From the NCBI GenBank assembly GCA_934047225.1, contig OW203983.1, positions 42,900,310 to 42,964,309 of the forward strand: 64,000 nt of DNA, read 5' to 3'. Position numbers and translations under genes: made by a program. The stretch is from Ypsolopha sequella. Taxonomy: Eukaryota; Arthropoda; Insecta; Lepidoptera; Ypsolophidae. Positions 45,614-55,841 of the stretch are shown piece after piece (position 1 is the stretch's first letter; the number at the start of each line of letters is the position of its first letter). Below the pieces are notes generated by a model. That model was not told the DNA's origin, searched no databases, and was given only the letters and a program-made list of their open reading frames with translations.

Positions 45614-45935
45614 AAATTTGCCATTTTTTGCTCCATCCTATACGCATATTTTACAGAGACATGATATGCCCAATTCAACGATGTGCAGATGACACATATG
45701 TACCTTATAATACCCGTAATTGTTTTAACCACCAGAACACGTCTCATGCTTCATGACATAAAATTCAAAAACATAAAATGACATGAATCATGTCATGAAG
45801 CATGAGACGTGTTCTGGTGGTTAAAACAATTACGGGTATTATAAGATACATATGTGTCATTGGCACATCGTTGAATTAGGCACATCATATTTCTGTAAAA
45901 TATGCGTATAGGATGGAGCAAAAAATGGCAAATTT
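45614..45935. repeat. Near-perfect palindrome, 145-bp arms, 32-bp loop
   Basis: Left arm 45614-45758 and right arm 45791-45935 have equal length and differ at only a few bases (for example CAGAGACATGATATGCCC against the complement of GGCACATCATATTTCTG). The loop is AT-rich. TCATGAATCATG repeats flank the left side. No TSD is obvious. Confidence 0.9.
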
Positions 45936-45959
45936 ATAGGTATTGTAAACCTAACACGC

Positions 45960-48120
45960 CCCTTGTCGCTCCGCTCCAGAGCTGTCACATGGACTAAATA
46001 AAAGTGCAAAATAAAACCCAAAATGTATAAAAAGTCCTAAATCATCAAAAAGGACTTTTTCAACCGTGAGCGAGCAAGTGTTTTTCTTCTATTTGTTTGT
46101 AAAATTGTTTGTTGAAAATATTGCAAAATATTACACGCGATGATGATATTTTTGATGGTCGTACATAAAGTATTGTGTTTAACGAAACAGTAAAAGAGCA
46201 GTAATTATATAATATCAGAAGTAATCAGCACCATATTTAGAAAAAAGTGGCTAAAATTTTAACTAGTGTCACTTTTACTTTTTTATTTTATAAAACTCAT
46301 TTGTCAATATTTTGTTGCATTCGACTGATGGCTCCATACCTTGGGCTGAAATATATTTTTATTGTTTTGCTACTAATAAATAAAACAAAGAAACAAAATA
46401 ATATTTGAGTTCAAAAGTAAATATTCTAAAAATATAAAAAAGAATAGTTACTCGTATCTGAACTAAGTAAAAAACTTTTAAAACTAACCAAAATAAGTAA
46501 TGGTACATATGAAGAGCTTTCGTTTTTTACCACTAAACTTGAATGAATGAATTCTGTGAAAGTTAACGGAAACCGGAAACCAAACAAGAGCGGAACGGAA
46601 TCACAGGTGACTAAAAGCAAAGAATGAGCTTCTGTGTTTGACACACAATTTACGAAAACAACCTATTCACAACCTCCCTATATACATGTCTCCGGGTGTC
46701 TTTTAAACTAAAACTTTTGATCTAAACTTTTCATTATCTCTCCGAGACAAATGAGACTCAAGGATGAGAGAAATTAAGCTACAAATTTGATTAAATGTTT
46801 TAACCAGGTTAATTTGGAGCACCAGAGAGTAACGAATTTTTATCTTTTACCTAGAGGCGGCATCTTATTAAAAATATAAATGTTTCACACACCTATATCA
46901 ATATCAAAAGCTTTGAGTACTGTCAAACATATATCATTGAGATGGCCTCCACTAAACAAATGTGATTATGTGAAGTTCAGCAATAACAAAGATATTCAAC
47001 CCAAGTTTACAATAATTATTGTCGATTAAATGTATCGAGAAACTAAACTTCTTCCCTCAGATAAACAGTATACACATTTTTAGTGGGAGATTTTAATTTA
47101 TAAAAACAAGAAAAGACATGATCAAATGGGCGAAGAAAGGCGTAACATTTATTTTTTAAACGGATTTTTATTAATTTATAAATATATCTGTCATTTAATG
47201 TGTTTTGTTAAGTTTATTCATTTGAATTGAAACTATATATTGTATGTATGTATGACAATTTTATTGTCATTAGAAATATATGCCCCCAAAATTAATAACC
47301 TAACCGTAAGCTCAGTTAAGTCAGTGCTTAATAAGTGGTAACCAAGAAGTGGCGTCAAAAATTTAATGATCTGTAGAGGTAGGCTTCTGTTTAAAGATTG
47401 AAATATATTAATTTCTAGACAAATCAGACTGCCGTTAGAATATAATTTACCGTCGTAGTTCTTAATCAGTTTCATTGTTTTTATAAAATATGCTGTTGGA
47501 AAGCAATATTTTTTTCTGATGGAACTGTAAATAGTTTACTTCAAAATTCCTTAAGCTATGGTTCAAGGATTCTCTCAAGTCAGAAGTAAGAGAACGACCA
47601 GCCAATAAACAAGAATCAGTATTCAAGAGCGGATGGCATTAACATAACTCCTTTTAGCTTCCAGCCGCTGCCATCGCTATGCGCCACGCGTCCCCCCTCC
47701 TCCATCCCTCCGTGAACTTACTTACTAACTACTGTGAGAACCTGAAGGCCTGTTCACGTCATCAACAACACTGTGCTGGAAAGACGCTGGTCCTTATTCG
47801 ACAAGTTTAACTACGTTACAAGAATTTATTATTTTGTATTTCTGGGAAGGACGAAAGGTTTCGATAAAATGAAATTAAGTACCTCATATTAGTAAATAAT
47901 ATACTCAAAGTAGGTATAAATTCTCAAGCATACGATCTAGTGTTTTTTTTTCAGCTATGTTTAGTTATTACAACAAAATAAATAAATAAAATAAAATAAA
48001 ATTGCTTTATTGTTCAAAAACAGAGCATTTATCATTTATTCAAAATCTACCAGGCTTGTGAATATTGAGAAATTAGTCGCACTGCATGACTGGGACACTA
48101 CCCGGTTAACAACAATATGC
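45960..48120. other. AT-rich region without recognised genes
   Basis: Short frames such as 46426-46644 and 47233-47475 (minus) show no recognised domain. The AAGACATGATC word at 47115 is shared with 7002 and 7700 and hints at LINE-tail debris. A GC-richer patch near 47650-47720 has no supported exon. Confidence 0.4.
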
Positions 48121-48124
48121 GACT

Positions 48125-48290
48125 GGGATATATAGGCGATACCAAAAAAAAGGGGGTATTTTCGAATCCATTTACACCACTATAACGTTATCTACGTATT
48201 TAATTTTTAAGTAAATGCTTATTGAATATTTGATTAAGATTTTCATGAATATATTAACATTATATGATATAATGAATATATTAACAATTT
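48125..48290. repeat. Repeat segment shared (inverted) with 17940-18180
   Basis: ATCCATTTACACCACTATAA and TTGAATATTTGATTAAGATT are the reverse complement of sequence at 18070-18150. Confidence 0.5.
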
Positions 48291-48719
48291 GGAACGCACA
48301 CAAAAAAACTTTATTCGATATATGTATTAATTTCTGTACAAATTACAGACATGCCTCTTACGATTTGATGTGATATAGCGAACTTTATCTTGTTATCAAG
48401 AATCGCAACTGGCTATACTGATTGTCCTTCTCTTTTTTCGTATGTCCCTAATAGATTGCGACGCAGTTTCCCTGTATTTTGTTTATATTGATATAATATT
48501 TTGTTTTTTCTGCCTTTTCACTTTCATAACAACGTATGTCTTAAGTATACCTTTATTTTATTTTGTAATTATACTAAAATATTATACTGGTACTAAATTA
48601 ATAAATAATAACAAAATTTTAGTAATATAAGGCAAAAAACCTCGTACTAAGTATAAATATAACTTATCTAAAACTGTAAGTGGTAACTTGTAATTTGCCT
48701 TCTGTAAATAATACTTATA

Positions 48720-48985
48720 AGCTACCTTTTGCCCGCGGCTCCTTCTGCCTGATATTCGGTTTAAGGTCATTATTTTTCCCAAGGGAACAGTGTTTTTTTT
48801 TTCGGGATCAAATGTAGCCTGTGTGTTAATAAGCTATCTCCACTCCAAATTTCATCCAAATCTGTCCAGCTGTTTCAGCGTAAAGAAGTAACTAACATGC
48901 TAACTCACACACACACACCCTCCCTCTCGCGCCCTCACACACACCCTCACACAAACTTTTGAATTTTTAATATTAATAGGATTTC
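48720..48985. repeat. GCCCGCGGCTCC...CACACACACA repeat (reverse orientation)
   Basis: Starts AGCTACCTTTTGCCCGCGGC, passes CAAATCTGTCCAGCTGTTTC and GCGTAAAGAAGTAAC, and ends in CA-rich microsatellite. This is the common lepidopteran repeat in the orientation opposite to 39050-39482. Confidence 0.6.
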
Positions 48986-49092
48986 TTGTGCTGTAAGTTT
49001 TCTGAAAAAATAAATAAATAATTATAAATTAATAGATGATTGCCTTAGAGTCCATTGCATCATGGGTGGTGGTAAAAATGAATTGCCAGTAA

Positions 49093-49445
49093 GAGCCGTT
49101 TAGCAGCCTAATCGTGAAAAACCCGCCTTTTTCTAATTAATCGAAACAGGACCCTTATATTCAAAATTTACTCAATAGTTCCCTAACAAAACCTTATTAC
49201 ACAGGTATTGTGTATGCTGCCATAGCAAAGTTTCCATTGGCTTTTCCATCTTCCAAAATTTCCATTATATGGCTTTAAATTTTAAAATACTAATTTACAG
49301 AAACCAATGGAAACTTTGCGCTGACAGTTTACGCAAAACATGGGTAATAATGTTGTGTTGAGGAACTTTTGAATAAATTTGAAGTGTCATTTTTCGATCA
49401 ATTAGAAAAAGGTGGGTTTTTCACGATTCGGCTATTAAACCGCTC
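49093..49445. mobile_element. Fold-back MITE with long inverted arms
   Basis: GAGCCGTTTAGCAGCCTAAT and CGTGAAAAACCCGCC at the left pair with GGTGGGTTTTTCACGATTCG and GGCTATTAAACCGCTC at the right. Inner CAAAGTTTCCATTGG and CCAATGGAAACTTTG also pair. A single arm recurs at 25318-25492. There is no ORF. Confidence 0.7.
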
Positions 49446-50855
49446 ATGAAAAAAGCATCGTTTATATCCTCCTCTGTGAGCTACAAGGTCTATCAGCTCA
49501 AGGGATGAGGAACTGGGCTGAATATTTTCAGTGAATTCCAACTGTTGAAGCATGATCACACAGAAACTACCTGAAATCGGAGTTTGTAAACTAATTAAGA
49601 GTCCAAATAGAGGCGGCGTTATTTGTCGGAGGTACACAAACATGTTCAGCGACTAATACTTTGTGTGTTTAATGTAAAATACACTCATTGTAATTGGATT
49701 TAGGTCGTGTTTGGATTTCCGAAGTTGGTAATCAGCTTAATAGTCCGCGGGTATATATCGGTTACTAAGCTGTTTAATTTGTCATACTTAGAATATTTTA
49801 AGGGATTAAATTTATACAAACGAAGCCTTTGTTGTTGTTTTCCATTGATTTCACAAATTTATCTAATATCAGCGTTTTTCCCACACTTGCACAAATGTAA
49901 TTAATGACTGTGTTCTGTGTTCCTACGGAACCGCCTACATCACCAGGGAACAAATGATTACCTATGTCCAAGTTAAGATTCTAACCATTCCAACAGTAAA
50001 ATAATCATTAAAAATATGTTCAGTAGTTCCAGAGATTATGCCCTAGACAGAAACGAACAAGCAAACTTAACAATATTAGTGTAGACGAAATTCTTTAACA
50101 TGCAGTCTGAAGCTTCAACGTAAACATGTCGTATTTTGCTGAAAGCGGATTCGTTTTCGAGCATCGCGGCTAGCAACCGATACGCTCGCGTCTGGTCCAC
50201 GACGTAGCAGGTTATTATAGTATAGCAACAGGGGAACTGTGGAGCCGTGGCACTTTCAATAAAACCATCTACGTGTTAATAAGAGATGAAATTCAGGCGA
50301 AAAATTTTGCACAAGTTTATATTGTGTGATCGTAAAACATTACCCTCTTAAATAACCATATGCGGAACCATACAAGTGCGTTTGTAAAACTCATTAACCT
50401 TAACGATAATTATCATATATGTACGAAACAAATATGTTTAGTTAGGATCAGTATATTTTCTCATGTTTTAAAACTGCTGCATATTTTAAATTTCATTTTG
50501 TTTATTTTTCCCTGTCCTTTTTTGCTCATGTTATGAGTGGAAAATTACCGTTCTTGGAGGGAAAGTACCCTTATTATTGATGATATCAAATTTTATCGAA
50601 CGGAAACATTGTTTTATTTTCAAAAATTAAAAAAACTGCATCCCGGGATTTTTGATAAATCATTTGCTTGAGACAGGACTCGAATCGGTAAAAAAGGTAC
50701 GGAAAACCGTTTTTAGATAACTTTACAATAAAATTCAAGTCCTAAGTGACTTACTGACTGACTGAATGATATATTAACGCACAGCCTAAACCGCTGGTCC
50801 TAGAGACTTGAAATTTTGCATATAGATACCTTATATAGTGTAGGCACTCACAAAA
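49446..50855. other. No gene recognised
   Basis: Only short frames without motifs are present. A minus frame at 49398-49643 overlaps the fold-back element. Confidence 0.4.
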
Positions 50856-50862
50856 GGCTAGC

Positions 50863-51250
50863 GTCCACAGTTCAGCATCGGACGCATCGTACGCAACGGA
50901 TTATGGTTTGCCTTGTATAGAAACTCATACAACAGCGTCCACTGGATCGGTATTCTGTATGACGTCATCGGCAATGCCGACGCCGTGCGCCGTTGCTCTG
51001 AGAGGCAAATTTTGCATTTTGCGATGCGTGTTGATGACGTCATACGGAATGCCGACCCAGTGGACGCACCTCACGCTCGCTCCGCACGTACGATCACTAC
51101 GAAAATCCGAACGAAGTGGCATCGGCAATCCGATTACTGGTACTTGCTTTGGCAAATCCGATCGCTGCCGATACAGTGAACGCACTTTGCAAAATTAATC
51201 TGTTTGATGCAATCCGCCCAGTGCGTGCGGTGTGGAACTGTGGACTGTGG
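50863..51250. repeat. GC-richer segment with nested inverted repeats
   Basis: AGCGTCCACAGTTC near 50866 pairs imperfectly with GAACTGTGGACTG near 51235. Inside, GCGTCCACTGGATCGGTATT and TATGACGTCATC (50934-50970) pair with GATGACGTCATACGG and CCCAGTGGACGC (51031-51068). The outer pair could be TIRs of a decayed DNA transposon. Overlapping frames on both strands follow from the palindromic structure. Confidence 0.5.
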
Positions 51251-51379
51251 GGTGCGATGGGGTTGAAATGTTAAAATGTGTAAATATCAATATGGGTGTT
51301 GTTTTTATCGTTTTTGGGACGTTAATTACGAAAATGGCATCGATTTTGAAATTTAATATAGTGGACATGAAAATTCTCG

Positions 51380-51530
51380 AATGTATGCGTGCCAGAACAA
51401 ATCGGCTGTAACAGACGGACAGACAGGCAGCCACACAAGTGATCCTATTAGGGTTCCATTTTTTTCCTTTTGAGATATCTATCTATGTTTATCCACAACC
51501 AATATATCTGTCTATCTATCTATCTATATC
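51380..51530. repeat. ACAGACGGACAGACAGG fragment and TCTA microsatellite
   Basis: A fragment of the family at 6709-7003 is followed by a short (TCTA)n run near 51503. Confidence 0.5.
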
Positions 51531-51539
51531 TACCTTTAT

Positions 51540-52192
51540 CCCAGCAAAATATCTTTGGAACGGAAGGTGGTACATCCCTAGGGGTCGGACCACGGGGAGC
51601 CAAAAAAAAGTTTTTTTTTAAATGTCAAATCTTTGACGGCCTGTATCTCCTAGACGGCTGGAGTTAGACCCATGTTGATGGGTGTCTAGGAAAACATCTC
51701 GACGAGATCTACCTGCCAAAAGTGTCAAAACTTTGCAGGCCCGTGGTACTCTAAAAAACGGACTCGGCGAGATCTATAAGACGGTAAAAAAAACGAAAAA
51801 AAAACAATATTGCCAAAATTTAATTATTTTATTCTGTGACTATAGTTATTGGTCAAGCTGGGGCTACATGACCGAAAAAAAAAATGTTGACAGTTTTTTG
51901 ACAGGTCCAAAAAAGTATTCCGATTTGCATGAAACTTTGTCAAGGGGCATTCGGGGTCGCCGATTACGCTTTACATATTCAAATTTGACATTTTTTGACA
52001 ATTGATAGATATTTTGACACTTTTTCGGAAAAACTTTGATCGGTGAGTCCCCGTGTTTGGCACTCTTTTCGGCCGAGCACTACACCTTGTCTCCCAGAGG
52101 GAGTGATAGCACTTATAATGTTTGTTTATGAAAAAAATGTAATTTGTTTCCTGTAGGCCACGCGGGCGAAGCCGCGGGCAGAAGCTAGTGAT
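51540..52192. repeat. CACGCGGGCGAAGCCGCGGG-ending repeat
   Basis: The right end CCACGCGGGCGAAGCCGCGG, GCAGAAGCTAGT is the hallmark terminus of the lepidopteran repeat family. Upstream sequence with CTCGACGAGATCTACCTGCC and CGGCGAGATCTATAAGACGG looks like a degraded body. The 107-codon frame at 51682-52005 is probably repeat noise. Confidence 0.5.
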
Positions 52193-52247
52193 ATTATATA
52201 ATAAAAGCAGTTATTGTATTACGTACCAAAACTAATTTGCTACACAA

Positions 52248-52806
52248 GCAGTCTACGCCGTAGCTAGCATGGTAAGCTACGCACTGGCACGCAGTCTACG
52301 GCGTAGCTAGCATGGTAAGCTACGCACTGGCAAGCAGTCTAAGCCGTAGCTAGCATGGTAAGCTACGCACTGGCACGCAGTTTACGCCATATCTAGTATG
52401 GTAAGCTACGCACTGGCACGCAGTCTACGCCGTAGCTAGCATGGTGTGATAAGCACTGGCAAGCAGTATACGCCATAGCTAGCATGGTCTGCTACGCACT
52501 GGCATGCAGTCTACGCCGTAGCTAGAATGGTGTGCTACGCACTGGCAAGCAGTCTATGTCATAGCTAGCATGGTGTGCTACGCACTGGCAATCAGTCTAC
52601 GCCGTAGCAAACATAGTGTGCTACGCACTGACAAGCAGTCTACGCCGTAGCAAAGATAGTGCGCTACGCACCGGCACGCAGTCTTTGCCGTAGCTAGCAT
52701 GGTGTGCTACGCACTGGCAAGAAGTCTACGCCGTAACTATTTAGTATTGTGTGCTACATCTACGCCGTAGCAAACATAGTTTGCTACGCACTGACAAGCA
52801 GTCAAA
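52248..52806. repeat. 43-bp minisatellite, about 13 copies, each with a self-complementary core
   Basis: The unit reads GCAGTCTACGCCGTAGCTAG, CATGGTAAGCTACGCACTGG, CAC. CGTAGCT and AGCTACG within each unit can pair, so each repeat can form a small hairpin. Divergence increases to the right (GTAGCAAACATAGTGTGCTA variants). Confidence 0.9.
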
Positions 52807-54330
52807 AACACAATATCTCATAGTTTATTTTTATTATTTATCAAATCACTATTCATGAAATCATCACTATCAAAATTGAAAATTGTGGTACAAGCAGTAT
52901 CTTAATGTTTTACGAAAATGTACGAGCCGTTGAGGTAAAAACATCAAATGGTAAAACTCATACATGTTCCATTTTAAAGATATGTATTTTGCCAATTGAT
53001 GTATAGGTACTTTTGCTACCTCGGTGATTTGCATAATAATATAGATATTTAGTACATAAGTAGGTACTTTCTTTAGACATTTGGTCTAATTTTTGTGATT
53101 CTATTATTTTTTTATGTTTATTCTATATGATTTCTAACCTTACATATTTTAATTATCCTATCACGTAACCTAAATTAATTAAAATGCTATTTGTTTTAGT
53201 ACATAGATGGCAAAGTATTCAGTTTGTTTCCCAGTAAATTTCTCAGAAGACAGCATGCTGGCAACACTAACAGTGAATGTAGAATTTATTAATTGTATCT
53301 GGCAACTCTATCTTCTCTCTTAAAAATACCTTTTGCTCTAATGTACATTAAAGACCAGAAATATTTCAATACATATAATAAAACAATGAAACCTGGTGAG
53401 TCTGTACGTAATATAAGTGTGAGTTATTTATTTAATAGACGATAAGTTTTGAATAGTTTTTACATAACAATTGGAGATGAGTATATTTTCTTGTTTTTAA
53501 AACGTGATATTAGAATAGTCGGGTTTTAGTTTTTGAACTCATTTTTTTTCTTGTCCTCTAAATTGATCCTCTGCTAAAATTTTCTGAACAAAATAATGTC
53601 TTCAAAGTACGTCATCATCATTTGAATAGTAATCAACCTTATAATAGCAATTACTGAATAAGATTTTGTACAATTTATTTTGGAATTGTGTGAAATTGAA
53701 CTCTGTCATTTCGTTGCAAGACGATTATACAATTTCGGAGCCATAGCATAGACTGTGTTAGAATAGAAATCTGTGTTTGCGTTATGAAATGGGAGTACTC
53801 TATAATTACTGCGTACTGTTCTTAATATCCTAGGGTGTACAACTTCAAATAGAATGAGTTTTTTGTAAACAAATGTAAATGCTACATATTATATAAATAA
53901 GCTAGGGACTTTTAAAATATGTATTTTGATTAGTTTTATTAAGATACACAGTGATCTCGTTGCTTGGCTCCAAATATGGCTAATACATCTTTTTTGCATC
54001 CTAAACACAGGTAGCACATTTTTTGAGTTGCCCTATCGCGTAAATTGGATTACCCAAAACCGTGATATGCACATAGTGCTGCTTTGCGATTACTTTTATT
54101 TGAAATGTTACACAGAGCTAACATAAATCTTCTTGGTTTATTTCTAAGACAGATTGTATGTGATTTCCAATTTCCGTGACAATCCAGCATCATGCTTAAA
54201 ACTTGTTCTCTTTCACTTGCTATGTAACCATATATTTGATTGATATTTATTTTGAGGTACATAAAATTGCATTGTTTAAATTTATCATTAAATTATTAAT
54301 TATGTCAAACCACTTAATTATATATTCTGG
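52807..54330. other. AT-rich region, possible decayed LINE 3' sequence
   Basis: The 53640-54270 part has LINE-3'-end-like composition, but no diagnostic motif. A GTGAGT donor-like site occurs at 53396, after an ATG and two codons, and is most likely chance. No gene is called. Confidence 0.35.
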
Positions 54331-54476
54331 TCCTCTAAAAAGGCCGTTTTGCATGAATCACATTATGAATCTGTTCTAATGCTATCTCTTTTGCACGCGT
54401 GAAAAAACTCTGACTCTATCCTACTTCCAAATAATTTTATGATTCACCTAAGTCGGCCTTTTTAGATCCCCTGGAG
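54331..54476. mobile_element. Short MITE (CTAAAAAGGCC termini), copy 2
   Basis: GGTCCTCTAAAAAGGCCGTT at the left and CGGCCTTTTTAGATCCCC at the right. It is the reverse-orientation relative of 18395-18541 with the same TTTTGCACGCGTG centre. Confidence 0.65.
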
Positions 54477-55361
54477 CACTATTTTTATCGTTTTCATAAT
54501 GGTACATTTTTTACATTTAATCAACAGTGTGGAATCATTAGCAAACATTGTTATTTTATGGCCTCACTTAACATGAATTACGCTTCAAATCAATCTCACA
54601 GGAACCGTGCATTTTTTCATGATAAAAAGTAACTCACCAGTCCACAGCCTATCGTTATGCAAAAAATCACGTAGATCCGTTGTTGCTGCATGAAAGGAGG
54701 ACAAACCAACAAACACACTTTTGATTTATAATAACAGTGAGGAAGTGAGGATGAGGATGGGGATGTTTGAATATCTTATAGTGAAATATCTGTCGGTAAA
54801 CCTAATTTTTAAAAAAATAGTCTAAATAAAACTAATCTTAGGTGTTCTTATAATGGGTATTTTATCCCGATAATTTTAATTCCATCCTGCAAACTTCAGT
54901 TTTGCTCTTAAACGAAATTAAATTACAATTGTAATGAGAATAGTTCCTCAGATCAACGTATAAATGAATGTTAGTTAAGAAAGTTATAAATGTCAAACCC
55001 GCTGCCTCCTACATAAGCCGCTTTAAGACTTGGCCAATTAAGATAAAACGCTGGCGACAACTAGTAGATCTAGATCAAGGATTAATATTGAATAATAAAC
55101 TATATATTAACACCAATCTGAAATAAACTCAGAAAGACTAACAGTTCCTGGCTCAGTAACAGTTCCTATCGTACCTCCTAAAAGAACATACGGAAGCCAA
55201 TATAATGACTGCTGTCAATTGGTTTGTCTTGAAAATTTATTTGTGGATAAGCAACCCTTTGCAGGGTCTATAGAGATCTAAATAATTTATCAGAGATCTA
55301 AATAATGTCAATAGACTCAGCCTAATATATAATAAATATATTCCATAGACACCAAAAAAAA
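54477..55361. other. Non-coding sequence upstream of the receptor exon
   Basis: AT-rich, consistent with intron. No recognised repeat or exon is visible before the tandem duplication at 55363. Confidence 0.5.
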
Positions 55362-55362
55362 A

Positions 55363-55634
55363 TGTGTTTCCGTTTTTATGGAGATTTGCGCTTGACAGCC
55401 GACCTTTAGGTAAAGATTGATATAATGCTTAAATTATGTTATTTGTTTCAGATTCCGAAGGAAGTATGAGACGAAGTCTCAACAAAATTGTGAAAGAAAA
55501 AGTGTGAAAAAAAAAAAATTGTGTTTCCGTTTTTATGGAGATTTGCGCTTGACAGCCGACCTTTAGATAAAGATTGATATAATGCTTAAATTATGTTATT
55601 TGTTTCAGATTCCGAAGGAAGTATGAGACGAAGT
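55363..55634 (+). repeat. 157-bp-period tandem duplication containing a 3' splice site
   Basis: 55363-55477 and 55520-55634 are identical apart from one base (TTTAGGTAAAG against TTTAGATAAAG). Each copy includes a pyrimidine-rich TTATTTGTTTCAG acceptor followed by ATTCCGAAGGAAGTATGAGA. The acceptor AGs are at 55450-55451 and 55607-55608. The single mismatch indicates recent duplication. The 42-bp spacer between copies is A-rich. Confidence 0.92.
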
Positions 55635-55652
55635 GCCAAACGAGCGGTTTGA
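55623..55652 (+). promoter_or_regulatory. Upstream ORF 1 in receptor leader
   Basis: ATG at 55623 followed by nine sense codons and TGA, ending 69 bp before the main ATG. Its start lies inside the duplicated unit, so the distal copy carries a related uORF. It could dampen translation if included in the mRNA. Confidence 0.4.
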
Positions 55653-55677
55653 TCGCGGCGCGCCGGTCGCGCGGGCG

Positions 55678-55734
55678 ATGAGACGCGCGAGGCGGCGCGC
55701 CGGCGGCCGGCCGCGCGTAATATGCGCTCGCTGA
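55678..55734 (+). promoter_or_regulatory. Upstream ORF 2 overlapping the receptor start codon
   Basis: ATG at 55678 opens 18 arginine-rich codons, with TGA at 55732-55734, overlapping the main ATG (55722) in another frame. Overlapping uORFs usually reduce main-frame initiation, so this could tune receptor output. Confidence 0.4.
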
Positions 55735-55839
55735 ACGCGTCGGCGTGCGCGGCCTTGCTCGACGACGTCCGGTGGGACGACCCGACCAGCCTCGCGAGCC
55801 TCGCCGTGCTAGCGCTCATCGACGTGCTCGTCGTGGCGG
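55722..55839 (+). CDS. Oamb: N-terminal exon of alpha-adrenergic-like octopamine receptor (OAMB-type GPCR)
   Basis: The ATG (A at -3) opens 39 codons: MRSLNASACAALLDDVRWDD, then PTSLASLAVLALIDVLVVA, with one base of a glycine codon before a GTAAAT donor at 55840. Insect OAMB receptors begin with the same pattern: a Cys, an acidic/aliphatic stretch, a V-x-W-x-x-P, then SLAVL..I.VLV..GN entering TM1. NAS is a potential N-glycosylation site. The phase-1 break falls just before the GN of TM1, so TM1 is completed in the next exon, not found in the window. OAMB is a plasma-membrane receptor coupling octopamine to calcium/cAMP signalling (family knowledge). Another biogenic-amine receptor is the main alternative. 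Confidence 0.75.
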
Positions 55840-55841
55840 GT

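Larger units (their letters stand above)
55608..55839 (+). other. Putative first coding exon with 5' leader (proximal acceptor)
   Basis: Read from the proximal acceptor, a GC- and CpG-rich leader of about 113 bp precedes the ATG at 55722. The exon ends before GTAAAT at 55840. If the distal duplicate acceptor were used, the exon would begin at 55452 instead. GC content is far above the flanks, as expected for a receptor 5' exon. The leader holds two uORFs (55623-55652 and 55678-55734). Confidence 0.65.

Noticed and set aside
50908..51198. Overlapping ORFs on both strands
   Set aside because: The segment is internally palindromic, so both strands give similar frames; no conserved domain.
53380..53402. 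Mini-exon ATGAAACCTG with GTGAGT donor
   Set aside because: Only three codons; upstream sequence is AT-rich without promoter or acceptor evidence; chance match likely.
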